64,000 bases of DNA from Paenibacillus sp. OVF10 (GCA_022836915.1 CP094668.1:372001-436000), one strand, 5' to 3'. Shown: positions 29,797 to 40,900, numbered from the stretch's first letter. Notes: generated by a model from the sequence alone, not told the origin. A program made the numbers and translations.

Positions 29797-31896
29797 CTAT
29801 TGAATCTGCCACAATGCAGGGACATTGGATGGTTCCCACCCAGGCAAGGAAGTGTGGGCCTGCAAACATTTATACGTCTTGCCGCTATAGGTGACCAGCT
29901 GTCCTACAGTATAGGCTGTATTCGCCTGCCAGGCGGAAATGCCCGGATTTGTCGTTCCTGCTGTTGTTTTCACGGTCACCGCATTGCTCGCAGCAGAACC
30001 ATTACCCGCCGCATCCTTTGCTTTTACCGTAAATGTATACGAGGTATCCGCTACAAGCCCACTGATCGTTGCTGTTGTTCCGGTCACGGATGTCGCCAGT
30101 GCCGTTCCGTTGTACACATCATAACCCGTTACACCCACATTATCCGTGGATGCCGCCCAGCTCAGCGTTATGCTGGATGTTGTTTGCGCGGTTGATGCGA
30201 GGTTCGTTGGCGCAGTTGGCGCCTGCGTATCACCTCCTGGTTGAGTCGTAGTGCTCACGGTTACAACATTACTGGCTGCAGACAGATTGCCTGCCGCATC
30301 TTTTGCAATGATCGTGAAGGTATAAGAAGTACCTGCGGTAAGTCCATTGATCGTTGCTGTCGTTCCGGTGACGGATGTTGCAAGATTATTGCCATTATAG
30401 ACGTTATAACCGGTAACACCCACATTATCTGTTGAAGCATTCCAAGCCAGCGTCACCGAGGTAGCCGTCACACCTGTCGAACGGGCATTACCGGGTACGC
30501 TTGGCGCCGTCGTATCTGCTGGAGGCACTGTACCTCCGGTAGGCAGATCGGCTTTCAGTTTATTTTGAAGTGTTTTGTTCCGGTCACCGCTAAGCTCCCA
30601 GAACATCGCTCCGCCGAGTCCTTTGCTTTTGATATAAGCGGTTTTATATCCAATAGACTCCGCATCGTCATAGCTAATAAATCGCTTGTTGGTCGCATTA
30701 TAGAGATATGGCACCTTGGCCGTGTCATTCCAGTAACGCGTGTACCCGTTTTTGTTAATGTAATTGGTCTCCAGATCATAGAAATCAAAGGAGCCTGCTT
30801 CCCAAGTTCCAACGGAAGAACCTCCCGCGCAGGTCTGATACTGGCCATTGCCCGCCTGTGCGCATCCATCCCAGCCGCGGCCGTAGAATGGAACACCAAG
30901 CACAAGTTTGGCTGCCGGTACCCCAGCATTCAGATGCCCTTGCGCTCCGGCAGCTACGTTAAATGTATTGGCATCCGGCACCCCAGCAGCTGAAGCCGCA
31001 GGGTCATAGTTCAACGGCGCGTTATGCGCGCTGACTTTTTGCCAAGCCCCGTTAAAATCATATGTCATAATGTTAATCCAGTCGACGATGGCAGCTATAT
31101 TGGCAAGCTCTGTATTCGCAGCATAGGTCGTCGATGCACCGCTTGCAATCGTAAGCAGATACTTCTTGCCGTCCACAGCTCCGGCAGCATCCAGCTTCTC
31201 ACGAATTTTGCTCAGAAGCAGTGTGTAATTCTGCTTATCCTCAGGACGTTTGCTGTTACCATCAAGTCCGCCTGATACCGGATACTCCCAGTCGAGATCT
31301 ACCCCGTCAAAATTGTATTTCCGCAGGAAGTCGACGGCAGAGTTTGCAAATACCTCTCGCGTTGCCGCAGTCGCAGCTACATCAGAGAAGCGATTGGACC
31401 ACGTCCATCCTCCCACCGAGATGATTGTCTTCAGATTAGGATTGATCTGTTTCAACTTGTTAAGCTGATTGATATTACCTGCAATGGGCTGATCCCACGT
31501 ATCCCCTGCAAATGTCTTGCCGGTATCAATCCATGGATCGCCAAGCACGATCGTTCCATTCGGTACATTGATTGTCTGGCTCTTCTCATTCTGACATGTC
31601 CAAGTCACCGGGTTAGGGCCCGAAGGGTCCGGATTTCCATGAATACCGTTCCAGCAAATATCGGCAAAAGCATAGTTGATATGCGTGACTTTGGTCGGGT
31701 CGATATCCGTTACATTATAGTTTCTCCCGTACGCAGCCCAGGACGGGTAGTAACCAACAATTTTATAAGAATCTGCAGCTGCTGCCGTAGCGGGTTGGAG
31801 CACAAAAGAAGGAACAATGACGGATAAGAGCAGGGATAGACCCAGGAGAAACTTTGCGGTTTTCTTGAAAGCAGTGTGTTTATTTAAATGTATCAT
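29797..31896 (-). CDS. chiA1: GH18 chitinase, ChiA1-like, with two FnIII domains and a chitin-binding domain
   Basis: Secreted endochitinase of 699 residues, the length I recall for ChiA1 of B. circulans WL-12. The signal peptide ends near residue 41. The GH18 barrel follows (about 44-455) with substrate motif [11 protein letters not shown] and catalytic DGVDLDWE, the acid being E204. Two fibronectin type III repeats come next ([11 protein letters not shown]..., [11 protein letters not shown]...). The C-terminal chitin-binding module ([16 protein letters not shown]...GWEPS) is type CBM5/12. It starts immediately after the stop of the chiD-like gene (TAGATG), so both form one transcript for chitin degradation. 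Confidence 0.93.
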   Translation of the reverse strand: MIHLNKHTAFKKTAKFLLGLSLLLSVIVPSFVLQPATAAAADSYKIVGYYPSWAAYGRNYNVTDIDPTKVTHINYAFADICWNGIHGNPDPSGPNPVTWTCQNEKSQTINVPNGTIVLGDPWIDTGKTFAGDTWDQPIAGNINQLNKLKQINPNLKTIISVGGWTWSNRFSDVAATAATREVFANSAVDFLRKYNFDGVDLDWEYPVSGGLDGNSKRPEDKQNYTLLLSKIREKLDAAGAVDGKKYLLTIASGASTTYAANTELANIAAIVDWINIMTYDFNGAWQKVSAHNAPLNYDPAASAAGVPDANTFNVAAGAQGHLNAGVPAAKLVLGVPFYGRGWDGCAQAGNGQYQTCAGGSSVGTWEAGSFDFYDLETNYINKNGYTRYWNDTAKVPYLYNATNKRFISYDDAESIGYKTAYIKSKGLGGAMFWELSGDRNKTLQNKLKADLPTGGTVPPADTTAPSVPGNARSTGVTATSVTLAWNASTDNVGVTGYNVYNGNNLATSVTGTTATINGLTAGTSYTFTIIAKDAAGNLSAASNVVTVSTTTQPGGDTQAPTAPTNLASTAQTTSSITLSWAASTDNVGVTGYDVYNGTALATSVTGTTATISGLVADTSYTFTVKAKDAAGNGSAASNAVTVKTTAGTTNPGISAWQANTAYTVGQLVTYSGKTYKCLQAHTSLPGWEPSNVPALWQIQ

Positions 31897-33465
31897 CTAA
31901 TACACAACCTCCTTTGTCGTTTGCGTACTCAGCCCGTTCAGGAACGGACGATGTGCGCTCGAAAACTGGTTATTCGTATATGCGTCCCAGTTGATTGACC
32001 AGGTCATAATCCCTTTTATCCCCCATAGCCCGCAGGCTGGAGCAAGGTATAGGAACCGCCGTATGACACACCTTTGATCAAATAATTCAGTGCCTTTTGC
32101 AGATCGGCTGACGTTGTATAACCACCTCCGGCAGCCTGTTGGGAAGCCGGCACACCGATGGCAATCTGATCCGGTCGCAAGGGACTAAAGAATGGGCCTG
32201 TGCTGCCGCCTACATGAAAGCCTTGAAGCAGCATCTCCGCCATGGCCACATGGAAATCAGCTGTTCCTTGAGCGTAAGAGCGCCCATCCAGCCCCACCAT
32301 GGAGCCCGTATTATAATGCTGCACATGAAGCAGGGTCAGGTCATTACGCAAGGCATGGATGACTGGCAAGTATGCTCCCCAAGGGCCGCCGTAGCTCAGA
32401 TATCCACCCTGTACATAGGCCGTCTCCGGCGCAGCCGTCAGGATAAAATTGGAACCGAAGTATGACTTAACCGCTTTCACGCCTTGGATGAGGTTAATAA
32501 TTTTCGGTGTAGTTGGACTACGGAAATCGGTATCCCCTGCATTCAGAGACAGGGAGCTTCCTTCCAGATCGATATCAAGACCATTGAAACCATACGTGGA
32601 AATGATCGATTTTAACGAGTCTTCGAATTGCTGTCTCTTGGTCGTGTCGGTGAGCTCAATGGTACCGTTGGCTCCCCCATGGAAAGCAGTACTTTTTTCC
32701 CTGACTTTGAAGATAGGCAATATCGGATTTGAATTCGGCTACCGTTGCATTGTATGGAGTAAAAGCAAGTGTTCCGCTGCCGTGTGAGATCGGTTCGGCA
32801 AAGGAGACATTAATGACGTCATAGGCTGTTGATACGTTACGAAGTCTGATATTCGTTGAACCATTATCGAAGTTGTGCCAGTAGCCAATCAGCCATTTGC
32901 TGCCGGTTGGCCCCGGATTGGAAGATCCATTGGAAGTTGTCACACTGAGGGAGGTGCTCGCAGCGGATATATTGCCTGCGGCATCTTTGGCTTTTACCGT
33001 AAAAGCATAAGTCGTGCTGGCTGTCAGTCCAGTGACTACAGCTGTTGTAGTTGAAGTACTTGTCACAAGAACGCCGTTCCGGTACACCTCATACCCCGCT
33101 ACGCCCACATTATCCGTGGATGCATTCCAGGAAAGACTCACGGAGGTGTCCGTGATGGAGGATGAAGTCAGACCCGCAGGAACAGAAGGTGGTGCCGTAT
33201 CTGGCGTTGGCGTTTCCCCTCCCGAACCTTCCCCGACGTATTTCCACAACGCGGGCACAACAGAGGGCTCCCATCCGGTCAACGCCGTGTGGGCCTGAAT
33301 ACACTCATAATCTTTATTTTGATATGTTACGAGGTCTCCTTTCTTGTATGCGGTGCCTGCCTGCCACTGGGCGGCGGCATCGGCTCTCGGTGCAAACCAC
33401 GAAATAAGTAGAAGAAATGCCAAAGCAAATGTAATGACCGGGCGGAATCGAACAGCTTGATTCAA
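31897..33465 (-). CDS. chiD: GH18 chitinase, ChiD-like (three frameshifts)
   Basis: About 523 residues after repair. A signal peptide from TTG 33465 (GGAGGG upstream) precedes a CBM5/12 module (QWQAGTAYKKGDLVTYQ...GWEPS), one FnIII domain, then a GH18 barrel with SMGGANG and catalytic DGLDIDLEG. Breaks lie at TTTTTT 32693-32698, CCCCC 32674-32678 and CCCCC 32020-32024. Adding one base at each gives QGKKVLLSMGGANGT and a C-terminus with MTWSINWDAY. Domain order and length match ChiD of B. circulans WL-12, whose gene also lies just upstream of chiA. Confidence 0.88.
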
Positions 33466-33762
33466 GCAAAATCCCTCCTGTACTAAGGATACGTTCACCT
33501 TGCAAACAAAAGCTTTAATAGTCCACCTGCATCTGATCTGTGATCGATTAGAGCCAACCTCATTCAGCCATCTGATGCTGCGTGTCACTTCACTCCCTTC
33601 CCTTACCAAAATGGACCTTCCCTCTCGTGTTCTCTTTTTGCAGGCACCATCCAAATTTTACAGGGAATTTACAGATCCTCACCCTGTATTTAATCAGTAA
33701 AATGCAAAAGAGATAAGGGATAAAATAGTTCTATTGGGGGCGAAAAATGTAATATAGCGCAC
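33466..33762. other. Upstream region of the chitinase operon
   Basis: The in-frame extension to 33654 is not credible as protein because the signal peptide begins at 33465. No clear promoter, cre site or RNA structure was identified in this stretch. Regulatory sequence for the chitinase operon must lie here. Confidence 0.4.
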
Positions 33763-33807
33763 AAAAAGGTTTTCTTTCAACTCCTTAGGAGACTTGAAAG
33801 AAAACCT
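33763..33807 (-). terminator. Terminator of the pectin operon
   Basis: A perfect 14-bp stem (AGGTTTTCTTTCAA / TTGAAAGAAAACCT) with an inner CTCC/GGAG pairing, followed on the minus strand by TTTTT. It lies just past the corrected pectinesterase stop. Confidence 0.85.
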
Positions 33808-33840
33808 GTGTTAGATATTGCGCAGAGAAGAGGGCGTATC

Positions 33841-34904
33841 TTACTGCCGCTGCTCCCTCTCCCTTCCAAAGGCTGCCATCCATCCACGCCGGACAGAATC
33901 AGAGGTACAGTGTACTCGGCCGCTTCCTGTTCGGTCAGTATTTTGGCCCAAGGCACACGATCAGCAGCACATCCGGCACCAGGCCCTGCGCTGTTGTATT
34001 CCGCATACTGAACGGTCTGCTCTGCATCTGTCTTGTTCCAGTTGTGCCATCCCTCCCGCTTCACATGAGCGCCGATCCAGCAGTTCAGAAAACAGACTTT
34101 GGCATGATGACGCCACGGTCTGCCCAGATACACCGACTGCGGCGGTGCATTGCTGGTCAGATCACAGTCCAGAAACACATAGCCGTAACGCACATCCTCC
34201 GGCGTAGAGGCTGCGGTAATCCAACCGTTCACTTGTCCATCTGCAGCCTCCGCTTCAGTCAGGCGATTCTTCGTAAAGATCTCGCAGCCTTTAAACACCA
34301 CCGTAGCCGAGCCAAAAAGAAAATCGATATCACCTTCGATGTAACAGTCCTCGAAATACTGCCGCAGTTTGCGCCGCTCAGCACCATCGCGTGGCCCGCC
34401 AAAGTAACTGCGATCCATGGGCTGCTCCGGCAGCGGGCCGGTGAAGATCGTATCCTGGTGACCGATCAAACGACAGCGGCGAAAGGCCGCACGGTCTCCA
34501 TCCACATAAACGGCCAACGCCTGACCAACTTGCTTGCCTGGCCCGGCAGCATTTACGAAGGAAATTCCCTCTGCCGTGAAATCATCAGCACCGATGAAAG
34601 CCGTATAGGAATGAAACGTATGATATGGCGACCCGTCCGGGAACTTCTTGAGTGCATGATCATCATACGTAATGATCGTCTGCTCCGCCCCCTCACCAAT
34701 CAGGTGGATGCCCGGCTTCTCCATATGCAGCTTCTCATGATACAGTCCAGCCTTCACTCGAATTGGAACGGTTCCGATGCCATTCTCCGGCAGCGCATCA
34801 ACAGCAGCCTGGATCGTCACATAATCCCCTGACCCGTCTGAAGCAACAGTCAGACAGGGAGCCGATGATTTCAATGCTGTATTTGGCAATCTCTGCTGCG
34901 TCAT
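33841..34904 (-). CDS. Pectinesterase (CE8) (probable C-terminal frameshift)
   Basis: About 354 residues, no signal peptide, so probably cytoplasmic, acting on imported methylated oligogalacturonides. Family motifs are clear: GDYVTIQAAVDALP, HSYTAFIGAD, QALAVYVDGDRAAFRRC, GHQDTIFTG (catalytic Asp), DFLFGSATVVF (second Asp) and YLGRPWR (Arg). As read, the frame runs to 33777 into a terminator stem. Restoring one base at CCC 33861-33863 gives QPLEGEREQRQ-stop at 33841, which is more sensible. The ATG overlaps the corrected GH105 stop (ATGA). Confidence 0.88.
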
Positions 34905-36011
34905 GGCAATCGCTCCATTTCCAGCGCTGCCAGCAGAAGTGGGGCCACCCCATAAAGGAATCGCTTACAACCGCTTCACTTACATAGTAGTTGTACGAGC
35001 CATCCCGATCCAGGCTTAGTCCTGCGCCATGACAGATCCCGTTTAACCGAACGCCGTCAGCAGTCTCCTCCACCAATCTGGAGGAAAGTCCCTGCCATCC
35101 CTTCTCCGCCGCAGCTCTGAAATGCGGCTCTAGATACCTTAGTCGCACACCCTTCGCAAGTGCATATACAAACATGCTTGACCCGGATGCTTCTAGATAG
35201 TTGCCTTTGCGGAAGCCCTGATCCAGCACCTGAAACCATAACCCGCTCTCCTGCTCCTGCACGCCTACCAAAGCATGGCACATCCGTTCAAAGATACCGA
35301 TGATGGTGCCGCGCTTTGGATGATTCACGGGGAAATGCTCCACACTGTCCACAATCGCCATGGCATACCAGCCCATCGCCCGGCTCCAGAAGTGTGGCGA
35401 GCACCCTGTCGATGAATCTGCCCAGACCTGTTCCTTCGATTCATCCCAGCCATGATAGAGCAGTCCGGTCCGAGGATCACGGGTCTGGCGTTCGATCAGC
35501 AAAATCTGATGTGCTACTTCATCCCATAACTCGGGTTGATGAAATGTCTTCGCATACTCGGACAAAAAGGGAGAGGACATATACAGGCCGTCCAGCCACA
35601 TCTGGAATGGATAGATTTTTTGTGCCAGAAGCCGCCTTCCGACGTGCGGGGTTGCCCCGCGAGCTGTGCTGCCAGGAGATGCGCCGCTTCTGCGTAACGC
35701 TGATCTTCAGCACCATCCAGTAATGCAAACAGGTTTTTCCCCTGATTAATCTGATCCAGATTATATTCTTCCAAAGTATAGGTGACAATAGAGCCGTCCG
35801 GCTGGATATACAGGTCCATATGTTTTTTCATAAAATCAACATACTCTGGCTTGCCATAATACTGCCCGGTTCGTGCCATCGCCATCAAGGTCATGCCTTC
35901 CACGTATGCCCATCGTCCCGAAGGGAACGCATGATAACCGTCCCCGTCACATTGCTGGATAATTGTTGCTGCAATTCGCTCAGACCAGGATAACTGCGTC
36001 TGTACCTGCAT
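34901..36011 (-). CDS. GH105 unsaturated rhamnogalacturonyl/glucuronyl hydrolase, YteR-like (two frameshifts)
   Basis: About 370 residues, near YteR (373). This (alpha/alpha)6-barrel enzyme removes the unsaturated uronic acid from lyase-generated pectin fragments in the cytoplasm. Family stretches include AFPSGRWAYVEGMTLMAMA, MWLDGLYMSSPFLSEYA, GTGCSPHFWSRAMGWYAMAI-like SRAMGW, and LEASGSSMFVYALAKGVR. Breaks at TTTTTT 35616-35621 (gives HKKIYPFQMWLDG) and CC 34945-34946 (gives FMGWAPLLLAALEMERLP-stop) are each one lost base. ATG 36011 follows AAGGAGGA, 26 bases after the LacI gene. Confidence 0.9.
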
Positions 36012-36037
36012 AAGCAATTCCTCCTTGAATGTTGTAC

Positions 36038-37021
36038 TCACCTAATACATGTATGACTAACTGCTGTTGAATTGCGAAGGTTCAGCTTGGGCTGAATGAC
36101 TACCGGAACGTCGACCTGTTCATCACGGATTAACGAGACAATCAGCTCTGCTGCCTGCACGGCCAGTTCATCCAGAGACGGGCCAATCGTTGTCAAGGCC
36201 ACTTCGGCATACTGCATATCCGGCAGATCATCATACCCGATTAACGAGATATCGCGTGGAACACTGTAACCTGCCTCAAGCAAAGCCCGGAGCGCCCCTC
36301 GGGTGACCAGATTGTTCAGTCCAATAAAAGCTGTCGGCGAATCCGGCCCAAACACATGATTACGTATGGCAAAATACCCGTCTTCCCAGGAGGAATACGC
36401 TGGCAGCACATGGTCTTCGTTAAAATCCAGACCCGTACGCTGCAACGCTTCCCGGTATCCCTCCAGCTTGACGTGCTGGGAGTTGCCGATGAATCCGATT
36501 CGGCTGTGGCCCAGCGATTTTAAATGCTCCACTGCTTTGAACAGCCCTTCTTTGCGATCAATCTTGATGTAAGGAGAGTTCGGCGCTTCATCTGTACCCA
36601 GCACAAAACATGGCATGTTGAGTGTGGCGAACTTTTTCCAGAACATCTCCCGATTGTCCAATGCGTAGTCCCACAGAATACATCCGTCCACGCGCAGCTG
36701 GCTGAAGACATCCACGCCATCATCCGCCACAACCAGGATCATCTGATATCCCAGCTTCTTCAGCTCGGTATGCAGACGGCCGGAGATGTTCGAGAATAAC
36801 GGATTGCTCAGCTCATCCAGCACAAAACCGATAATGTTGCTCCTGCCGGTGGAGAGCTGCCGAGCCAACATATTTTTTCGATACTGGTGTTTCTCCGCGA
36901 CCGCAAGCACCTTCTGCTTTGTTGCCGGTTTGATTCGGGGATCATCATTCAGGGCCTTTGATACCGTGCTATAGCTCACCCCCGCCAGTTTGGCAATGTC
37001 TTTAATGGTTATCAAAATCAA
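36038..37021 (-). CDS. LacI-family transcriptional regulator of the pectin operon
   Basis: 327 residues: LacI headpiece (TIKDIAKLAGVSYSTVSKAL, hinge YRKNMLARQLSTGRS) and a periplasmic-binding-protein-like sensor domain. The start is one of two closely spaced TTG codons (37021 or 37015) behind GAGAGGTG. It lies inside the operon, between the binding lipoprotein and GH105 genes, so it probably autoregulates through the two palindromes upstream of the first permease gene. The ligand is likely a pectin oligosaccharide, by context. Confidence 0.88.
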   Translation of the reverse strand: MILITIKDIAKLAGVSYSTVSKALNDDPRIKPATKQKVLAVAEKHQYRKNMLARQLSTGRSNIIGFVLDELSNPLFSNISGRLHTELKKLGYQMILVVADDGVDVFSQLRVDGCILWDYALDNREMFWKKFATLNMPCFVLGTDEAPNSPYIKIDRKEGLFKAVEHLKSLGHSRIGFIGNSQHVKLEGYREALQRTGLDFNEDHVLPAYSSWEDGYFAIRNHVFGPDSPTAFIGLNNLVTRGALRALLEAGYSVPRDISLIGYDDLPDMQYAEVALTTIGPSLDELAVQAAELIVSLIRDEQVDVPVVIQPKLNLRNSTAVSHTCIR

Positions 37022-37054
37022 TCAACACCTCTCATACGCCTGAAACCCTATTTC

Positions 37055-38648
37055 CTATTTCTGTGCAGCCTTATAACGATCATATTGTGCCTGTCTGCCC
37101 GCAATAACCTGCTCTATATTCATCTTCTTCAACGTCTCAATATAACTGTCAAACTGGTCCAGACTGGCATCACCGCTAATAAACTTGAAGTTCATCTCTT
37201 CCACATATGTGGTGATGTCAGGCATCGCCATGCTTTCCACACTCGCTTCATCTGGCAGGGCATAGACAAATGGGAACGGTTCGCGCACATACGGCTCCAG
37301 TTCTTTATCCATCTTTGCATGCCAAGGGGCTACGACGGAATCGGCAGAATCGGTCGATTGGATGTTCGGCAGATTCACCGGACCGATGCCGAGCTTCTGA
37401 ATGTATTCATTGTCCTTGCCTTTGTCCGTGAATGTCTTCACGCCATTCTCTTCCGTATACGTGTCATCCTTGATGCCCCACGTATAATACGTCTGTGCCT
37501 CTTCACTTACCGCATAATCCAGGAAGCGGAAAGCCAGTTCCGGATTTTCGCTGTCCCGCGTGATGCCGAAAATGCCGCTAACCGGGGTACGACCGATGTA
37601 GAACTGATCGCCATGCGGTCCTTTCAGTGGCAGAATGCCTTTGATGATCGGCTCTTCCGGATTATAATCCTTGAACAACGGACTGTAGACCATCGACATA
37701 TACCAGCTAAAATTAAACGTTGCTCCCGTCACATCCTGAGAGATGCGCGACGTGACCTGATCACTCGTAGTACTCGCATAATCCACCCCAAGCAGACCTT
37801 CCTTGTACAGTCCGTTCAGATAGGTCAGGTACTCCTTGTACGCCGGCTCATAATAGCTGAAATGTACCTTGCCCTGATCGTCTGCATAAAACTGATTGGA
37901 CAGATCAAGTCCAAATGCCGGGCCAAAGGCCATGGACACAAATTTGGCTTCCATGGACAGCGGAATCTCATCGGCTTTTCCGTTGCCGTTCGGGTCATCT
38001 GTCTTGAACTTGCGCAGCATCGCCGTAAACTCATCCAGCGTAGTCGGCTCGCTTAATCCCAGCTTATCAAGCCAGCGCACATTCACCATAAATACCGGCA
38101 TGTAGTTGCGGGTTAGCGTTTGCTGCGGAATATAATACATTTTACCATCTGGCGTCGTTAAACTGGCTTTAACCGAAGGGGACTTTTCATATATTTTTTG
38201 AGATTCACGCCGTACTTCTCTACCAGCTCGTCAATCGGGATAAACAGGCCACTATTGATGTACTTCATCAATTGATCCTGATCCGGCAGGTACACGATAT
38301 CGGGCAAGCCGGTACCGGCAGCCAGCCTCGGATTTACGGCATCCGCATAGTTCTGCGGTGGAATCAGATCCCAATCCACCGTAACACCGGCGTTGCCCTC
38401 GATTTTCTTAACGATCGCTGCGGTGGACAGATCCACGTTCGTCGTCCAGGCGTTGGTGCCGAGAATAGACAGCTTGGCATCTGGTTGATCCGTTACCGGC
38501 CCTGCCCCGGTATAATTGAAGGCTGGCTCCGAACTGGATGGGGTGCTCCCCGCATCAGTTCCCGCCCTGTTCCACCGCTACATCCCGCCAGGCTGATTGC
38601 CAGTATCGCTGCGATTACACTTTTTCTTCCTGCCCCTTTAAATCTCAT
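37055..38648 (-). CDS. Extracellular sugar-binding lipoprotein of ABC importer, LplA/YtcQ-like (two frameshifts)
   Basis: About 531 residues. Translation from ATG 38648 (AGGAGGA upstream) gives a basic start, hydrophobic stretch and lipobox SLAGC, then a Ser/Gly/Pro linker and a large family-1 solute-binding domain (PDIVYLPDQDQLMKYIN, GMLRKFKTDDPNGNGK-like region, FGITRDSENPELAFRFLDY). Breaks at CCC 38561-38563 and TTTT 38184-38187 are fixed by one base each (GGTGRGTDAGS; MKKSPSVKASLTTPDGK). It is the substrate receptor for the two permeases encoded just upstream, probably for unsaturated pectin oligosaccharides. Confidence 0.87.
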
Positions 38649-38716
38649 CCATCATTCCTCCTTGGTATGAACCATTTTGAACTCCCTTGAATGACATGAC
38701 ACTTAAGTATTAAAAG

Positions 38717-39598
38717 CTATCCTTTCACGGCTCCGAGGGTAATCCCCTTAACGAAGTACCGTTGGATAAACGGGTAGATCGTAACAATAGGCAGAATGCT
38801 GACCACAATGGATACATAACGGACCTGAAGCGTTGATACCGCAAGTGCACCGGATGTCATCGTACCGCCCATCTTCTGCATCACTTCCGGCGAAGCCATG
38901 ATCAGCACTCTTCGCAGGAACATCTGTAAGGGCTGCATATCCTGTTTGCCCAGATATAATAGGGCCGTGAAAAAGTTGTTCCAGTGGAATACCGCATAGT
39001 ACAGCGTGAGCACAGCCAGTGTTGGCTTGATGATCGGAACCGCCAGACGATACAGCATCGTCATCTCGTTGGCCCCGTCTATACTGGCACTTTCGAATAT
39101 TTCATTCGGAATACCTTCGAACGCTGAGCGGCAGATCATGACGTTAAACGTAATCACCAGCACAGGCAGCACCATAACCCAGCGGGTGTTGTACAGCCCA
39201 AGCGATGTAATCAGCATGTAGACCGGAATGAGTCCACCCGAGAAATACATGGTGAAGGCGATGAAAAAATTCAGCTTGCGACGTAAGAAAAACTGCTGTC
39301 TGGATAACGGAAACGCGGCAAGACATGTTGCCACAATGTTCAACAGTGTGCCTACCACGGTGTACCAGAGAGTGTTGTAGAACGAAACCCATAACTCCTT
39401 GTATTGCAGTACCATTTGATAACCTGACAGGGTAAATCCAACGGGCCACAATACCACTTTTTGTTTGTCGATGGCATCCACCGAGCTGAATGAAATGCTA
39501 ATGACGTACAGAAAGGGATACAACGTGACAACAACCGCCAGTATGGTCAGCAGGTAGACACATCCGTAGAACAAACGGTCACTTCTCGATTTTTGCAT
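38717..39598 (-). CDS. Carbohydrate ABC transporter permease, LplC/YtcP-like
   Basis: 293 residues with six membrane segments and the cytoplasmic EAA loop (ESASIDGANEMTMLYRLAVP) that docks the ATPase. It ends VKGITLGAVKG, typical of LplC/YtcP proteins. It pairs with the 39628-40545 permease and the lipoprotein downstream. No ATPase is encoded in this operon, so it probably uses a shared MsmX-type ATPase encoded elsewhere. Confidence 0.92.
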   Translation of the reverse strand: MQKSRSDRLFYGCVYLLTILAVVVTLYPFLYVISISFSSVDAIDKQKVVLWPVGFTLSGYQMVLQYKELWVSFYNTLWYTVVGTLLNIVATCLAAFPLSRQQFFLRRKLNFFIAFTMYFSGGLIPVYMLITSLGLYNTRWVMVLPVLVITFNVMICRSAFEGIPNEIFESASIDGANEMTMLYRLAVPIIKPTLAVLTLYYAVFHWNNFFTALLYLGKQDMQPLQMFLRRVLIMASPEVMQKMGGTMTSGALAVSTLQVRYVSIVVSILPIVTIYPFIQRYFVKGITLGAVKG

Positions 39599-39627
39599 AC
39601 AGATCTCCTTTGGTCCGGGTTATAGTC

Positions 39628-40545
39628 TTACCAGAGTGACATCTTGGTCAGGCGGCGGGTCATGGAATTGGCAGCAAACACAAGGACAAAGGTGATAACG
39701 GAGTTGAACAAGCCGACCGCTGTGGCGAAGCCGTAATTCTGGCCCTCAATCCCCATCCGGTATACATAGGTGGACAGGACATCAGCCGTTTCGTAGGTGG
39801 CTCCGTTGTAGAGCAGATATACTTTCTCGAAACCTACACTCATAATGCCGCCAAGCGACAGAAGCAGAAGAATGACAATGGTTGGTTTGATACTGGGAAG
39901 GGTCAGGTGCCATAGCTCCTGGAATTTGTTGACGCCGTCGATTTTGCCGGAATCATACATCTCGGGGTCGATCCCCATAATGGCTGCAATGTAGATGATG
40001 GAGCTGAAGCCAAAGCTCTGCCAGATGTCGGAACTGGTGAAGATGGTGCGGAACCAGCTGGCATCCATCATGAAGTTCACTTTTTCCATGCCAAGACTCG
40101 CGATGAGGGTGTTCACAATACCGTCTGTTGGTGAAAGGAAGTTAATAATCATGCCGGCTACAACAACAGTGGAGATGAAGTGAGGAAGGTACGTCACGGT
40201 CTGGGCAAATCGCTTGAATGTCCGGTTCTTGATCTCTACGATGCAGACAGCGAATAAAATCGGAATGGAGAAACCAAACAGGAGTGGCAGGAAGGCAAGC
40301 AGAAATGTGTTACGTAGCAGTCGCCAGAAGTAAATGGAATTCACAAACTGTTCGAACCAGCGCAGTCCCACCCACTCCCCGCTGAGCATGCCCTGCCCCG
40401 GCAAGAAATTACGAAATGCCAACAGCACGCCAGGCATCGGAAGGTACATAAAAATGAGATAATACAGAAAGATAGGCGAAAACATCAGCAGCAAATACTT
40501 ATCCCGTCTGATCAGGCTGAACAGCGTGGACATGCGTTTTTTCAA
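39628..40545 (-). CDS. Carbohydrate ABC transporter permease, LplB/YteP-like
   Basis: 305 residues, six membrane segments, EAA loop near residue 205 (DSGKIDGVNKFQELWHLTLP). The extended N-terminal part with LPMPGVLLAFRNF is typical of LplB/YteP. It is the first gene of the pectin operon. The 350-base region upstream carries two palindromic operators and a cre site. Confidence 0.92.
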   Translation of the reverse strand: MKKRMSTLFSLIRRDKYLLLMFSPIFLYYLIFMYLPMPGVLLAFRNFLPGQGMLSGEWVGLRWFEQFVNSIYFWRLLRNTFLLAFLPLLFGFSIPILFAVCIVEIKNRTFKRFAQTVTYLPHFISTVVVAGMIINFLSPTDGIVNTLIASLGMEKVNFMMDASWFRTIFTSSDIWQSFGFSSIIYIAAIMGIDPEMYDSGKIDGVNKFQELWHLTLPSIKPTIVILLLLSLGGIMSVGFEKVYLLYNGATYETADVLSTYVYRMGIEGQNYGFATAVGLFNSVITFVLVFAANSMTRRLTKMSLW

Positions 40546-40570
40546 CGTGAAACACTCCCCTTCGCTACAT

Positions 40571-40588
40571 AATTACAACGTTTGAATT
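40571..40588 (-). promoter_or_regulatory. LacI-type operator O1 (imperfect)
   Basis: AATTACAACGTTTGAATT, a near copy of O2 with the same central AACGTT. It is 26 bases upstream of the first permease start. A repressor here could block elongation or form a loop with O2, about 176 bp away. Confidence 0.6.
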
Positions 40589-40746
40589 TTTGATTAAAAA
40601 GAAACTGTCATTTCACTGACGTATTTGTTATTCATCTCATTCATATTTTGTAATAACCTATATCATTCTACGTACTAACGAGATAATTACTTGAAATAGT
40701 CCTCCTCACACCATAGTTCTTTCTTTTCAATACTTGCCATAACCAT

Positions 40747-40764
40747 AATTACAACGTTGTAATT
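40747..40764 (-). promoter_or_regulatory. LacI-type operator O2 (perfect 18-bp palindrome)
   Basis: AATTACAACGTTGTAATT is perfectly symmetric around a central CG, the hallmark of LacI/GalR-family operators. It is the best candidate site for the LacI protein encoded in this operon. Confidence 0.7.
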
Positions 40765-40773
40765 TTAACTAAA

Positions 40774-40789
40774 ATGTATACGCTTACAT
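40774..40789 (-). promoter_or_regulatory. cre site (CcpA catabolite repression)
   Basis: On the minus strand ATGTAAGCGTATACAT matches every position of the Bacillus cre consensus WTGNAARCGNWWWCAW. It is 10 bp upstream of operator O2. Control of the pectin operon by preferred carbon sources is the expected consequence. Confidence 0.75.
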
Positions 40790-40900
40790 AAACTTTTTAC
40801 CATCTTAGCAAAGTCTCCATCGTTTGGCAACAACAAAAATCAGTGTCATGTTATAACATTCAAAATACAGTCTCGCATATGCGAGACTGCCCGTTAAAAT

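Noticed and set aside
34044-34832. 262-codon frame antisense to pectinesterase
   Set aside because: Shadow of a clearly recognised CE8 enzyme; no independent support.
37085-38056. 323-codon frame antisense to the sugar-binding lipoprotein
   Set aside because: Shadow frame without ribosome site or domain.
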